Assembly (NCBI RefSeq): GCF_047948215.1
Contig: NC_134455.1
Coordinates: 160,872,575-160,936,574 of the forward strand
Origin: Lycorma delicatula
Lineage: Eukaryota > Arthropoda > Insecta > Hemiptera > Fulgoridae
DNA: 64,000 nucleotides
Direction of reading: 5' to 3'
Both the position numbers and the translations under genes were made by a program. Below the pieces are notes generated by a model. The model did no database searches. It saw only the letters and a program-made list of their open reading frames with translations, and was not told the origin of the DNA. Positions 1 to 13,089 of this stretch are shown piece after piece; the first letter of the stretch is position 1, and the number at the start of each line of letters is the position of its first letter.

Positions 1-239
1 TTGAAATGTGTTCTTTTTAATGGTGTTCTATTCCTCTTCCATGTTTAATAAAAAAAATATAAAACTTCCATAATCTTCATAGAAACAGGTTTTGTTTTGG
101 CCGGTCAAAATACGCAGTTTAATTACTTATATCATGAGAACAAGACGTGCTACGAAAGTGTTTCTTTCACCAATTTGAAACTCGTTCTTTTTTGTATTAG
201 TTCATATTTTATTCTACAGGCTTCACTACAGTACAGCAT

Positions 240-2050
240 TAGAAAAAAAATGAAATCATACAGGTAGTTGCTGTGGTTGTTTTGTTTTTGTAGGTTATGT
301 AAAAAAGTTTGCGATTCTAACTAAAAATTTGAATGTACCAAGTAGAAGAATTACTGATTTTGTACAGAGTGTGATGCATGTTCCTGATGACAGTTTCATG
401 AATATACACTTGTTGCTAAAGTATGTTTGCAGTCTTTGATTGAATGTTGAATGTTTACCTTGTTCAACTTGTCTTTCAAAAAAGCTGATAATTAATATTG
501 ATAATTATTCAGGTTTTGCCAAAAATATTAAAATTATTTGTAAAAACTGTGAAGAGGAAGTGAACACTGTTTCATCTTCAGAAAAAATAAATGGTGCTTA
601 CAATATCAATTGCCGTGTGTGAAAGCTTTTACTATAAGTGGTAAAGGTTATACAGCTCTATAACAATTTAGTTTGGTAATGATTATGATACTCATGGGTA
701 GGGAAAATGTTTTTCAAAATTCACTTAATTTATCAAAAATTTCAAAAAAATGCTCCATAAAAAGTTTGTCTAAGGCTCGTCAGCAAGTTCGCCAGTATTA
801 CATGGAACGAGATCGAACAGTATCTGCTACTAGTATGTTAGATTTAACCATATGTTTCGATGCAAGTTGGCATAAGTATGGTTTCACTTCAAGTTATAGT
901 GTAGGATGTGTGACTGAAGTTGGTACACATCTAGCAATAGATTTTACTGTAGTGTCAAAATTTTGTATCAGTTATGCTTTTCAAAAATTCAGATGGGTGC
1001 AAACAGTGCTGAATATAATTTTTGGTACCAAGGCCATCTGACAGAATATCAACAGAACTTTACTGGTTCTTCCCCAGTTGTGGAGTTGCTGCTGAATTTT
1101 TATGGAGATGATCTGCCCAATACAAATTCAGGTACTTCACGATAGTCAGTTATGGAGATTCCACTGGCCTCCGTGGTGCGAGTGATAGTGTCTTGACCTT
1201 TTATCCAGAGGTCCCGGGTAGGCAAGGCATTCTCACATGCTACTTCTCATTTATGTCATTTAAATGTTTATGGTCCTATAACTACAATCACAAAATAGTA
1301 ATGCATGAACCACATTTCTAAAAGACTTGGAACAGCTTTAAAACCCTTGTAAAAACTCGCCAGGTGCAGGAAATTACATAGGGTGGAGAATCATATAGTA
1401 GCTTAAAAGAATTCACAATTATAAAATTAACGCAATATTACCATAATGCAATAACCAAAAATATTGACAAAGATGTAGTATCAAAGAGGAATGTTTTAGC
1501 AACACTTTCTCATGATTCTTCTACTGATGAAAAACCAATGCATAATGAATGTTCAGAAGGCACTGAAAGCTGGTGTTTTTACAACCGTGCACTCGGTAAC
1601 AAAGAGATGCTAGGTAAACATTATGATAACATTTACACACCTATAAGCTTTTAAAACGTTGTTGCAATATACCAAAGAAAATAGTTTATTAGAAAGATAC
1701 ATTGAAGGTTATATCAAGAATGCCAATGAAAGTCTGCATAGCAGATTTAGGAGGTGATGTGATAAAACGAGGTTGATGTCAAAACAAACAATTGAAACTC
1801 CTGTATCTGAAGGCATTGGTGAGTGTAACTATGGCATTAGTTTTATAATTAATACAATGCAAGAAGTAGATGTGTCGCCGGGAAAAAATAGTGCTGTTAC
1901 AGCAAGACATCATATCAAGAGAAAAAAGAGAATCTTTTAATCCAGACAGCTAAACACCAAGAACAAAGACAAAGACTTTACCTAAAAAATCTAAAAGGAA
2001 AAGAATCCAAGAAATCAGCTTAAGGAATATTGTATGGGGCAGGAGAGTTT
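240..2050 (+). pseudogene. Mutator-like (MULE-type) transposase relic
   Basis: Broken plus-strand frames match the arthropod Mutator-like transposase domain in order. A cysteine-rich part at about 452-580 has CLPCSTC, then GFAKNIKIICKNCEEE. The catalytic-type segment at 838-960 reads LTICFDASWHKYGFTSSYSV. In another frame at about 1045-1075 comes EYQQNFTGSSPVVE. After a SINE insertion, about 1290-1600 carries degenerate matches to the 'CVNH..KRMGTALR' part of the family. Several stops and frame changes make it non-functional. Family assignment is from recognition of these motifs. Confidence 0.6.
1166..1252 (+). repeat. tRNA-derived SINE (family B), truncated copy inside the Mutator-like relic
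   Basis: Starts GGCCTCCGTGGTGCGAGTG, the 5' half of a tRNA-like SINE, and continues through GAGGTCCCGGGTAGGCA to CTCACATGCTAC. Compared with the copy at 7990 it lacks about 12 bp across the box B region and the 3' tail. It interrupts transposase-like sequence, so it inserted later. Confidence 0.65.
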
Positions 2051-4524
2051 TAAGAAAATTGTCTAAGAAAATATTATCTTAAACTTTGACTGATTTCTGA
2101 AATTTTTAAAATTCAGGTTTTGTCGACACTCAAAGAATCATAACTTGAGTTCTAATCAAGGTAAATTCATGATTTTTTTTAGATTATTCTGAAAACTGTG
2201 TTCTAGTGGTCCTTACTTATATATAACAAGATTTCATAGAAAGTTTGTAGTACCAATCTAAATTTAAAATATAAATAAATATTTTGTCAAAAACTAAATT
2301 TATAAGAAAATTTAAAAAAGACACAAAGGAAATGCAAATGACCTTCATTGCAGTGGCCACTAGACAACATTTTTCTTTATATTTTAGTTTCTGTACCAAA
2401 TGTGAAATTTAAATACTTTCCAAGCTATGGGATTTTGAATGACGCTCTGTTTTCTACCTTCATCCCTTAAAAGGGCAGTAAGGGGAATGACAGAAATATG
2501 ATTATTTTCAGGAGACACTCTCCACTATGCTTCAAATGTACTGGAAAAAAATAAACTTCCTTATCCAAAATGAAAAGATGTTTTTTTGACATACTCCCCT
2601 CTTAACACACTTTTAAAAACTGTAAAACAAAAAAACTACAAAAGCTTTTAGAAAAGTTAAAATACAAACAAATCCTCAAATTAAAAGAACAAGATTCCTA
2701 GATCAGAATGTAACAAGATATTAGTGATTATAGAATTTACAAATGAAATCTAGCAATCAAGATAATTCAAAACTTCCAATATTTGTCATGGCTTTCTACA
2801 TAAACAAAACATGTATAAAAAATGTAATTGATTTTTAATAAACATAAAAAAGAATATCCCTCTTAACTAACAAATGTGAAAATAAAACTTACACACCAAT
2901 AAACTGTCATGCAATCATAAAGAAAGAAAATAAAAAGAACCCTGAAAAAGTAGATTTCCTCTGCGAACAGTTAGAATATGAATTAGCAAAGATCCCTGAC
3001 ACAAACATTAAGATAATGTTGCAAACTAGGAGACTAGAACACTGAGAGATGGATTAGATCAGAAATAGATTAGAAAAAAGAAAGAAATGGAATTCTAGAA
3101 AAGCATCAGCTTGGAGAGATTAAAAATAAAAGAAAACTAACCTCTAAAATAAGCGAAACTAAAAGGAATTTCGAGAAAATCCAACCAGACAAAATGCAGG
3201 GAAATATCACAAAAAAAACAAACTTTTGAAATCAAAACCAGTATAAGGAAGGGGATGGCCTACCACCACTACTCTTTGTATTGGTGGTTAAATAAACTTA
3301 GTTTAGAAACTTATTTATTACAAAGCCTAAATTTACATATGAAAATGTTCTAAATAAGCCGTCATTGTAAATCTTATTGAACCTTTTTTGAGCAGGTAGT
3401 CAAACATATTTGAAGTTATAAATCCTACCAGTTAAAAAACTTTTTGAGAGATTCAAAGATACATTTAGGTCAAACAAAATTTCAGAAACAATCTATACCT
3501 TGTTTTACTTTCAAGTTAGGTATGTAATAAAGTGTATTATAAAATATTGCAATAATAGAATTGCTTACCAATATTATTAAAAATAGTCTATACAATCAAT
3601 ACTTTATTTGATTAAATGTGAAATTTCACAAATAAAAGTAACTTTTCCAGACTTCCTACAGCCAATTATCAACGGAACTGTTTTACCTAAGATGAGAGAA
3701 CATAATTACCCAAAGAGATGGAACTTAATAAAGTTGAAAAAGGATACTACACCAATGCACCAGAGGAGAAACTGAACATAGGTAATAATGAATGAGGGTA
3801 TATGATGTAAGACAAGTGGAGGAATACATGATAAGAAAAAATGGAACCACTGAATAGACATACTTCATCACACCTGCAGAAGCGTCAACTGAAAAAACAT
3901 ATACTGTTTTCAAACATCAAGATTGAGAGTGCAATCTTCACTGTGGCTTGAAGCTCTGCATAAATCTCTTCATATGGGAGTTCCAGGAAATCCCAGGAAA
4001 AATTATACACAAATAAGAGTTAAGCAATTTGTACACACCTACAACTGTTTGGTATGGATTTGCTCTATTTAATTTTAAAAGCTGGTAATGCATTCGTCCT
4101 TAATTAACTGTAAAAATACAGTTTTAACTGAAACTGAGGAATACTACCAAGTGGAATCAAAGTTGAAAGCGTAAGCATAAGTATACATGAAAAAACAACT
4201 GCATCGAGATGAACTTTTTAAATTAAATAAATACCTTTTCGTTAAAACTTTCAACACATAATTTTTACTACGATCGAACACAAAAACAAGCATTATCATA
4301 TACATGATATCACACCAGGTCAATACCTGGTCACTAAAAAATGACTCTCATTCTGTAGCAATTAACATAACCAGGTACAAGCTATTTTAATATAATGAAC
4401 ATATTTATCTCATTATACAGATTTACCATAATAAATTCAAATTATGAAAGTGGTAACTAATTTTCAATCAATTATAAAAAAATCACTATCTTACAAGTTG
4501 AAAATCTACCTTCAACAAACTTAC
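2051..4524. other. AT-rich non-coding stretch
   Basis: No supportable gene. It is A-rich with many stops in all frames and should include intron sequence of the glutathione synthetase gene, whose later exons would lie in this direction. No glutathione synthetase exon was recognised here. Confidence 0.5.
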
Positions 4525-4628
4525 CATGCATCAATGCCCAGTCTTTGGCTTTTTCTATAACATCTTTTAATTGTTCAATATCCTTAGGAATTGGGACACA
4601 AGAATTTAGTCTTGGACCATCAGCCATA
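4525..4628 (-). CDS. Gss: Glutathione synthetase, first coding exon (partial gene)
   Basis: The exon opens after a pyrimidine-rich acceptor (TTCTGTTTTTAG), with the ATG at 4627-4625. It reads MADGPRLNSCVPIPKDIEQL, then KDVIEKAKDWALMH plus one base before donor GTAAGT. The arrangement of SCVPIP, the EKAKDWALMHG helix and a splice site directly after it matches the N-terminus of insect glutathione synthetases, which ligate glycine to gamma-glutamylcysteine with ATP in the cytosol. Only 34 codons are visible. The acceptor just before the ATG implies a non-coding 5' exon to the right. The catalytic exons should lie to the left; none was recognised in 1-4500. The call rests on family recognition of a short segment. 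Confidence 0.72.
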
Positions 4629-5154
4629 CTAAAAACAGAAAACCAAAATTGATCAAAAAATACACTAGGTAAAAACAATAAAAATAACACTTCCAATAAG
4701 GTCTTCTTGAATTGTGACCCACTCCCTTCCTAAGCAGGACTTCAGTTAATCCAACGTTTACACTTATCCTAAAGTAGTTAGGAAACCTGTTTTGTAAATG
4801 AACAAACAGTGCATTTAATAAAAGTTGTGTTAGTATATTATTTTTATTGTTTGTACTAGATTTAGTACATGATTTATGTCGAACATTTTTCTGTTGTAAT
4901 CAACATCCTTTATGTGTACATTTCAGTGACATGACTTTCCAAAAACTGATTCTGAAGCATGTAGGACTTCTAATAGATTTATTGGGTCCGTGGGTATATG
5001 TGTAAGTAATTATTCAATTATAGTATTAAGTGTAGTCACTGTAGTTTAATTTGTACAATGCTAGGTGGTATTTATTAATGAATACTTTGTTATTGTTTGT
5101 GGTTTAGAAAACAACAAAATAACTACTTTCTTTCCTGAAAATATTGTCAACTTT
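4629..5154. other. Probable 5' intron of the glutathione synthetase gene
   Basis: The splice acceptor directly before the glutathione synthetase start codon implies that this stretch is intron leading to an upstream non-coding exon. Nothing else recognised. Confidence 0.4.
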
Positions 5155-5968
5155 GAATGAATATCTTTTTTATATCTCCAGTTGTTCGGAATGACAAACT
5201 GCAAAACAGAATATCATGAATGTTACCATACCCATATCTTACGTAGTACAATATCTGAGCACCACGTGAAACATCAGTAGTCTCATTTATTTGAAACGCA
5301 TAATAAGGTCTCTTCTTGACTCTTTTAGCTAATTATATTGTCAATTTATAATATTCTATGTCACCTGCCATATCGTTAATTCTATGACCGATAGTGTCAT
5401 TTGAAAGAGGAGTCAAACCAACATCTTTTAGCAAATTGTTGCCAAACATAGTCTTTTCCTCATCTTTTATAGCTAGAAGTAGTACATTTTCTCCAAAGGA
5501 ATGAGGTTTCTCTGTTTTGGCTATGCACAAACTTAAGGTAGGATGCTTCCAGTTATTCTGTTAAGGTACAATCTGAACAGAAGCCATTGATATTAAGTGA
5601 TGAAAATTATATTGCCATTAATGGAACGCTTGATATTAAATAGAATCCATTGCAGAAACTATATCTATCTCATGAATTAATTTCCCTAAAGGTCACTAAA
5701 AAAAGGTGAAGTAACAAAAGTAAAGTTAGTTTATTCTTCATAATGATTAGATTCCAAATGTCATCAGAGTTTCACAAGCACTCGTTAGACAACACTTCAT
5801 AACACAAAGCATATAGAGGTTTCTGTTCACTTTCATCACCATGCCAAGAAAACTCCAATTCCAAATATAAACTGTAATATTTCCTACTATATTTTTTCTT
5901 TGAACTGCTTGATTTTTTTATATTAATAGTAACACATTTACTTGTCGTTACAACACATAAATCATAAG
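5155..5968 (-). pseudogene. hAT transposase relic (ZBED5-like), copy 1
   Basis: Minus-strand relic. The N-terminal part near 5950-5780 has CVTI then KKKYSRK and a BED-zinc-finger-like stretch with EQKPL and EVLSNE. At 5530-5333 it reads MCIAKTEKPHSFGENVLLLA, then IKDEEKTMFGNNLLKDVG, then PLSNDTIGHRINDMAGDIE. This order matches ZBED5-like domesticated and active hAT (Buster-type) transposases. The catalytic core and C-terminus are missing here. It is a direct repeat of 13658-14416. Confidence 0.65.
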
Positions 5969-7989
5969 TAGGCTTAATTATTAGTTATTATATTATTAAT
6001 TATTATTTATGCTCAAAAGATAACCTTGCCAAATTATGTTTAAATTAGGCATATTAAAGTTCATAAATTTCTACAAAATCAACTTTTTGCTATTTGCATC
6101 ATTTCAGGATATCAAATTAGAAAATAAAACATTAAACAAGGTTTTTAAAAGTTTTTTTCATTAAAAAATTGTTTTATCTCATTTGTCAATTTTATCATTA
6201 ATTTTTCATTATTCAATAGTTAATGACTTCAGATTTATTTTAAATACTACTTACCATGTATTTTTTTAATACATTATAAAGCATGAAATTTTTGTAAATA
6301 CAATTCTATAATCAACAATAACTAATTCCTAGGCATAACATAAATAATCTTGAAAATCTAGTTTTAAGAAAGTAGCTTTCATGAAAGTTTTCTCTTTATT
6401 AGGATATTTTTCCTAATGTTTATAATTAAAAGTAAATTCAACAACAAAATAGGGTAAAATGTACCAGCTTATCAGAACAGCCAACTGAGTCATTCCATAA
6501 AGTACACATAATTTAAATTAAATTAGTTGCAGCACTATTTTTTTTTAAATAAATTTTTTCCAACATAATCATAAAGCTTAGGAAAGTGTTTGTTGTTCAT
6601 TTCTTATGATAAACCACAGGCAAGTTATGCAGCAACCAAAGACAAATAAAAAGATTGGCCACACATACAGTTACAATTCTCTTTAAAATTCTGCTTTTTT
6701 AAGATATTACTTAATTAAAAAAAAAAAAAAAACTGTTTAATTACGAAAATTGTAACCAAATTTGTTGGTTATAATTTTCTTGATATGTTTAATAAGAAAA
6801 AGTCTACTATAAATACGGTGAATCTACAAAATTGCATACTTTCCATGTTCAGACTTTAATAATTCAAAAAAGTTTTAAATACATTTATGCAAATGCATAT
6901 ACAAGTAAATAAATACACAAAAGGCTTCAAACATTTTTAAATACATACACAAGTTTGAAATTCTGTAGGCTTATGTATTACATGTAGTAGAATAAATAAA
7001 AAAAACAGAAACATATTAAATACATTTAAATTGGATAATATAATCAATGAAAAAAGTGAAATTTAAAACAGTAACAACAAAGTACGCACTTCAAGTATCA
7101 TTAAACTGGAAGTAGAATTCTTTATTTTTCTCTTAGGGTTGCTCACTTTATATCTCCTAGTAATTACAAACTGCAGCTATACATAACCAGAAGGTTATTT
7201 CATGAATGCTTCTCTTTTTTTAATTTAATCCAATATTAGCTGCCATAATAAGAAATTTACGAAAATGACACTTTCAAGTTAACTTTTCTTTATGTTAAGA
7301 ACAGATTTAATAGATTTCTTGTTTCTTTTTCTACTATATCTTGTATTAAGCTTACAAAATTGTAATTTATGTATTCCAGACCTTCTTCAGTTTTTAAACT
7401 TTAAACTTTGAAAAAAATGCAATTTTGAAGCAATTTTTATAAATGACTGTGTCCTGATTATTGAAACACATCAGACCATGTACAATATCACTATCAGTTT
7501 TTCATTTTTCTCAATTGAATTTCTTTAAATAGGTAATCTTGAAAACTCCAGTCATTATAAACATTAGTGTTAACATTTGCATGACCAACTCTCACAGGTT
7601 CACAGCTGCCTTCTGCTTTTTTCTTGATAGTGGTTTATGATAACAATTAAAACTAAGCTTTTCTGGGCTCTACAGATATAGAATTTACTAATATTTTTTA
7701 AATGGTGCTGGAACCAACACATACGATATTTTATGGAATGACAAACTGAATAAGATGTTATTACCATTCATACATGTAAAACTGAAGGACCTGAATACAA
7801 TGTGCAGGCAACAAATGTAACCATGGATTTATTCACCCAACATACTGGATTATAGAACTATTTGTACCAAAGATGTAAAAGAAGCCCAATAATCTGGAAT
7901 TAGTAGCATCAGACTTTGACCCAATCAACAAAGTATGGATTCACACCACTTAAAATGTCACGCATTTTACTCCCAATTACAATATTCAG
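5969..7989. other. AT-rich stretch without recognised features
   Basis: Very AT-rich, stops in all frames, a run of A residues near 6715-6733. No gene, RNA or element recognised. Confidence 0.5.
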
Positions 7990-8141
7990 CCGGCCTCCAT
8001 GGCACAAGTAGTAGCATCTCAGACTTTCAACCAGAGGTCCCGGGTTCATATCCCGGTTAGGCATGGCACTTTCACACGCTACAAAAATTGTCATTCATCT
8101 CATCCTCTGAAGTAATACCTAACGGTGGTCCCAGAGGTTAT
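7990..8141 (+). repeat. tRNA-derived SINE (family B), near full-length
   Basis: Starts CGGCCTCCATGGCACAAGTA, resembling a tRNA 5' half with box A. Then comes AGAGGTCCCGGGTTCATATC with the box B core GGTTCATATCCC (tRNA consensus GGTTCGAATCCC). A non-tRNA body follows (GGCATGGCACTTTCACACGC), then the tail CATCCTCTGAAGTAATACCT and AACGGTGGTCCCAGAGG. Box A and box B imply an internal RNA polymerase III promoter in the parent. The tail is shared with family A SINEs here. Confidence 0.75.
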
Positions 8142-9582
8142 AATTTATTTCTGCATTAGATTAATCTGATACCAAATACGTGATAAGAAAGTTTGCAAGT
8201 AAGCAAATCAGTTATTATCAGAGAAAATATATTATTCATCTCTATGTGAGATTTGAGGATGGGCTGAAAAGTTTCTTATCTGAAACAGAATAAACATTTT
8301 TTTGGATTTTTTAATATAATTTCCTCAAAGCCTAATTGATGTTTCATAACAGTGCTCTAATGTAGTTATACCACTTTATACTACAATTCATCAAGCTCCT
8401 CAAAATACCCATTTACTACATCAATGATTTCCTCATTGCTCTTAAATCGTTGTCCCAAAAGCCTTTTTTTTTGAGGTTAGGAAACAGGTGATAGTCGCAT
8501 ATTGAAAACATTTTGCAGGCTGTGCATGTGAAAAGAAATATCTTCATACACAATGCCAAGTTCTACAATAAGTGTGAATATTTATTACAATCTTTAAAAG
8601 AAACAATTTGGGAAATTTTTTAAAGCCATATCACAACAAAAGCTATGAAGATATGTTGTTGTTTATTCATATTTAAAAAAAAAATACGGCCAATTATTAC
8701 TAGTAAACTAAAATTTGTTTCATTTACGTGAAATAATTACAACCGAGACTATAAAACCAAACTGTTGCTAACACTAAATTTTTTATTTTTTAAAAACGAT
8801 CACCTGGAAGGTAAATAAATTTTAATAATGGGGTTCCAGAGCCTATAAGAAAGACATCAACTTGTCACTAAAATTTATTAAACTGGACATATCAAATTAA
8901 AATAATCCGTAAATACGCTAAAAAAAATCACTCCTGTATTTCCACATTTAAACAAAAAATCTTACAACAGACAGAAAGTTAAAACTAAAAGATACATGCG
9001 TGCTAGAACATAGCAAAGGCATTTGTGAAAACGTACAAAAACCTTTGAAAACAACTAAACCTAACTCTCGTTATACATGAATGCCGAGAGCACCCAACAG
9101 TGATGAAAATTTCACACTACTCAATGGTGATTAATCTTACCTACAAAAGAAAAATCTTGGAAAAGGCTATGAAATGTTTACTTAAGACATTAATCTGTTG
9201 CTTACTTATCAATGATTGCACTAAATTATTATAACCTTAACTAAGTTTTAAAGATTTGTACATTGTAATAAAATTATCAAGTAGCAACTGATTAAAAAAA
9301 TACTAGATTAAATAAAATATAACGTACATGACACCAACGAAGTACACTTGTTACTAGAACTGCACCTAACGCACTACCGTGACGGCAAAACAGTTTCTAT
9401 AACACAGTGTTCATATCACATGATAACCTATAACAAAACGACATTAAGATTAAACAGAGAATGGACGTTTCACTGTAGATAAGATATTAGTGCCACACTT
9501 TTCACGTGTTGGGAACGAAGTACCCATTGTAAACGCTTGGAGCGCGCTATACCCAACTGTTTACTGTTAACAAACACTATTG
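8142..9582. other. Non-coding stretch; GC-richer patch at 9330-9560
   Basis: No coding potential. The right third is less AT-rich and contains an E-box palindrome (CACGTG) near 9505 and the run GGAGCGCGC near 9539. It lies about 5 kb upstream of the glutathione synthetase start on its strand and could hold that gene's promoter and non-coding exon, but no core promoter motif proves this. Confidence 0.2.
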
Positions 9583-9855
9583 TTCTTTCTTTTTCCTGTT
9601 AGCCTCCGGTAATTACCTTTCAGGTAATACTTCAGAAGATGATGTGTATGAGTGTAAATTAAGTAAGTGTAGTCTCAGTTTGACCATTCCTGAGATGTGT
9701 AGTTAATTGAAACCTAACCACTAAAGAACACTGGTATCCACGATCTAGCATTCTAATCAGTGCAAAATAACTGACTTTACTAAGGCTTGAACCTCGACTT
9801 CCAAATCAGCTGATGTGGAAAGACGCGTTCACCACTAACCAACCCACTGGGTTAC
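9583..9855 (-). repeat. tRNA-derived SINE (family A), full-length copy
   Basis: Read on the minus strand it begins AACCCAGTGGGTTGGTTAGT (tRNA-like head). It continues with AGCTGATTTGGAAGTCGAGG and a box B-like GGTTCAAGCC, then TAGATCGTGGATACCAGTG and GGTTAGGTTTCAATTAACTA, and ends with the tail CTCCGGAGG-type sequence beside a T-rich run. Two shorter copies are at 18119-18369 and 53058-53189. Confidence 0.75.
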
Positions 9856-10600
9856 CAATAACTAATGTCCTAATAACCTATTAACTGTGAGACTGGCCAA
9901 TCCCAAACCTGCATTCGCTGTAAATAGTTGGTACGTTATTTGTATTTAATGAAAGTTACGATCTTTTGAACCCACGCTAATATTTTCATCTCGCGAATAT
10001 TTACAGTAGTATTAAAATTAGATTTGTCTTGATGTTTGGTCTGATTAATTAACGTAATTGTCACTCTACGAAACCCAATAACAAACCTTTACAACTGAAA
10101 ACTATGTCCATTACGCACTAACGAATGCCGTCCTAAGATTTTTAAACTACAATGAAAAAGTACTCATAAAAATGGTAAAATTGGATTTGTTGGTATACTG
10201 TGATTCAACATCATTTTGTGATTATGTTTGAGAGCTTTTTCTCATCTTAATTTAAAGCTCAAACCTGGCTAACATTTAATAAACTAACTTCCAATACAAA
10301 ATCATTCTCATCAAGCAGCAGCTCCTAAGTTAGATTAATCAGTTCGAGTATATTAATTATTATTAAAATATAATTAAAAAAATACGTACTCAGCCGCACG
10401 ACGCTTATTTTTTTCGTCTGATTGAGATATTTTGGAAACAATACGTATTTTGTGTGTACATATGTATTTTATCGACAAATACAAAAAAACCTAGACCTCC
10501 ACTTTACCATATTTTTTTTTGTCTACGAGTCCAATGTGTTGATACATGGAAGCTCTGAATGTGTACCTAACTCACTGAAATAGGGGCCTGAAATCACTGC
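9856..10600. other. Non-coding stretch between SINE and hAT relic
   Basis: AT-rich sequence with no frame or repeat that I can support. Confidence 0.4.
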
Positions 10601-11380
10601 AGAGATTGCGCATCCATTTTCTGGCATGTCATATCACGCCATCAGTTTTATTTTTGTGGATTGAAGCTGTACTGTTTTACAATGAACATTTTGAGGCCAT
10701 CAAAGGTGTAGTAAATGACTTTGATAGTGTAGAGGCTATGGCAGTTTGTCAGTCCAAGGAAACATTTAATGATTCTAGTATAAAAAAACATAGCTGTGAT
10801 TAGCACTCATTTTCCCACATACCTGCAAGTATTAAAAAGCTTGAAACTCACAAGTTTGGCGTTGACTGAATCTATTCAGTTAATGAATAAAATCTGCCAG
10901 ATGAACTTCACATTGCCAAAGGAATTCCTGTGTAAACTAAAAGAAAAATTTGAAAACATTTTGAACAATAACCCAGGTTTTGAACCTTTGTGTCAGATTG
11001 ATAGTAATGGGATGGGTGAACTTTTGGCAGAAACAATAAGTGTTGATATAACACCCAAATTCAAATACTACCCAGTTACCTCAGGGGATATGGAACGATC
11101 CTTTTCCACTTATAAAAATATTTTGAGTGATCAAAGACACAATCTTACTACCAAACTTTTGGAACAGTACCTGATTGTTTACATTTACAAAAGTAACAAA
11201 ATGTTAAATAACTGTTAATTATCAAATTTATCAATGTTATTCAACCAGTAATTGTATGCTGATTTTGAAATAAAAAAAACTAAAAATTACTATTTTTTAT
11301 TATTTAAATGTGCATATTTTGGCACTTTTCATGCATATTTCAAACTTTTTATGTTGCATATAATCCTGTCTCTGCTTATC
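10601..11380 (+). pseudogene. hAT transposase C-terminal relic
   Basis: Two adjacent frames, 10606-10803 and 10796-11218, read as the end of a hAT transposase. The second ends with a dimerisation-domain-like block: FKYYPVTSGDMERSFSTYKN, then ILSDQRHNLTTKLLEQYLIV, then YIYKSN. This corresponds to the conserved P.TS.DVERSFS.YK.. hAT C-terminus. The first contains HFEAIKGVVNDFDS. The catalytic N-terminal part is missing. An AT-rich tail follows with a pair of short palindromic ATTT/TGCATAT repeats. Confidence 0.62.
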
Positions 11381-11749
11381 AACAATTAAACATGACAGAG
11401 ATTCACGTTAACGCCCTCATATGGAACCTTACAATTTGCTAGAGGTTAAACAGAAGAGTTTAGTCAGTGTGGATTCATAATGAAATAAGGAGTTGCATAA
11501 AATTATTAATAATAATTTATCCAGACCTGCCTAGTGATTACTAGCTAAGATTGGACTTGTGAAAAGGTAAACCCCTACAATTATTGAGCATGAAATAAAG
11601 TTGTGCTAGGAGCCTGTTAAAAGAAATATGCAAGACATTAATTGTTCATTACGTCAAAATAACCAATATAAAACTGAATATATGAATCATAATATATATG
11701 AATATACATCAAAATAACCAATGACCAGTGTCAGAAGATTCTATCATTA

Positions 11750-13089
11750 AAAACCATAGGTGAGTATTCTGTACTTGTTGAACCCCATCAGCACCCTCGG
11801 TACAAAAAAGGGTGTTGTCTGTTGCCATTTACTTAGCTGTTCTCAGCAAAAAATTGTTGAGTGCTGAAAGCAGAAGAGAAGGAATGGTGAAGTTCTACCT
11901 TCTGCTTCTCATGAGTTCACATTCCTCAAGAAAGTGTGCACAGATTTAGATGTGCAAGCTTTCGTGCAGCAATTGATGTGTGCTTCAGATATCAGCAACT
12001 AAACCATATTACAGTTCAGTGTGAGAGATCACAAATCTATGTACTAAGAGATCCTCCCATCTGTGTTAACTGCAAAGGAAATGTACATACTGGCCAATTA
12101 ACTGTCTTGTTTAAAAAGATGAAGTAGCTATTTAAAAAGTGAAAGCATTGCAGAAGGTCAGGTATTTCAAAGAAATAAAATTGTGAACTATCATAAACAA
12201 GGAGCAATGGCAACATATGCTCAGCCAACAACCAAAGTTTTAAACACAAATGTTGGTGCACAGCAATTACTCATTATCTCATGCTAGCAGTAGCTGCCAT
12301 ACTAGACAGAATCAATATCAAAATACAAATCTTACTCAGAAAGAGACTTGACGTCAGGTAAAGTTACAACCACCACACAACAACCTATAAAAAAATGAAA
12401 CAGTTAGATCTGATCTAATTAAAAGCAAAATGCACTCTTGAAGTTTAGGTTCAGATTCATAACTCACCTAATGAATTTATTAAAGAGTACAAGATTAAGG
12501 CAAAACCACCTAAATAAAAGAATCACAATTCCAATAATTTCTGTGGTGTTCCTTCTCCCAAACAACAGAGACCAAAAACAACTCAAGAGATAGACAATCT
12601 AACCAGTTGCTGGAAAGAAGGTTGGAGCTGCCACAACCATGGCTACTTTTTTCCTGAATCTTTGGTTTGACATCTGTTCAAAGTGCCAACCCAGCTTCAT
12701 CCCCTTATGCTCCCTCCATAGTGTCCAACTCAGAAACTGAGAGCTATACAGGTGACAATATCACATTAACCATCAGATAGTTCACTGAATGGAGAAGAAG
12801 AAAGGTTGGCCAAAAGATTAACATAGATATTAACTATCTATCAGCACGTGTGAAATAATAGTCTAGTGAAACATGGTTGTCTGTCTAACTTCCATGATTT
12901 GTGATTATTAATTGATGAGCTTAATCCTTCTTTATGTATCTGCTTGCAGGAGACATATCTCTTCTGAGATGAATGATTAACAGAGAAAGGTTTCACTGTA
13001 CACAAAAAGGTCAATTCCATAATATAACATTACGAGGAGAAATGGCAATTCTAACAGCTCCAAGACATTTTTACCTTTATTTTGTCGTA
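11750..13089 (+). pseudogene. Jockey-clade non-LTR retrotransposon relic (ORF1 and start of ORF2)
   Basis: ORF1 is a gag-like protein with CCHC zinc knuckles, visible at 11936-12126 as CFRYQQLNHITVQC, then PPICVNCKGN and VLFKKMK; further matches such as HKQGAMATYAQPTT follow in another frame. At about 12890-13040 the start of the AP-endonuclease domain appears, with LIDELNPSLCICLQETYLF (CLQET holds the catalytic Glu) and EKGFTVHKK. There are many stops and frameshifts, and the reverse transcriptase is absent: the hAT relic abuts at 13090. The clade call is from ORF1 plus the CLQET context. Confidence 0.6.
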
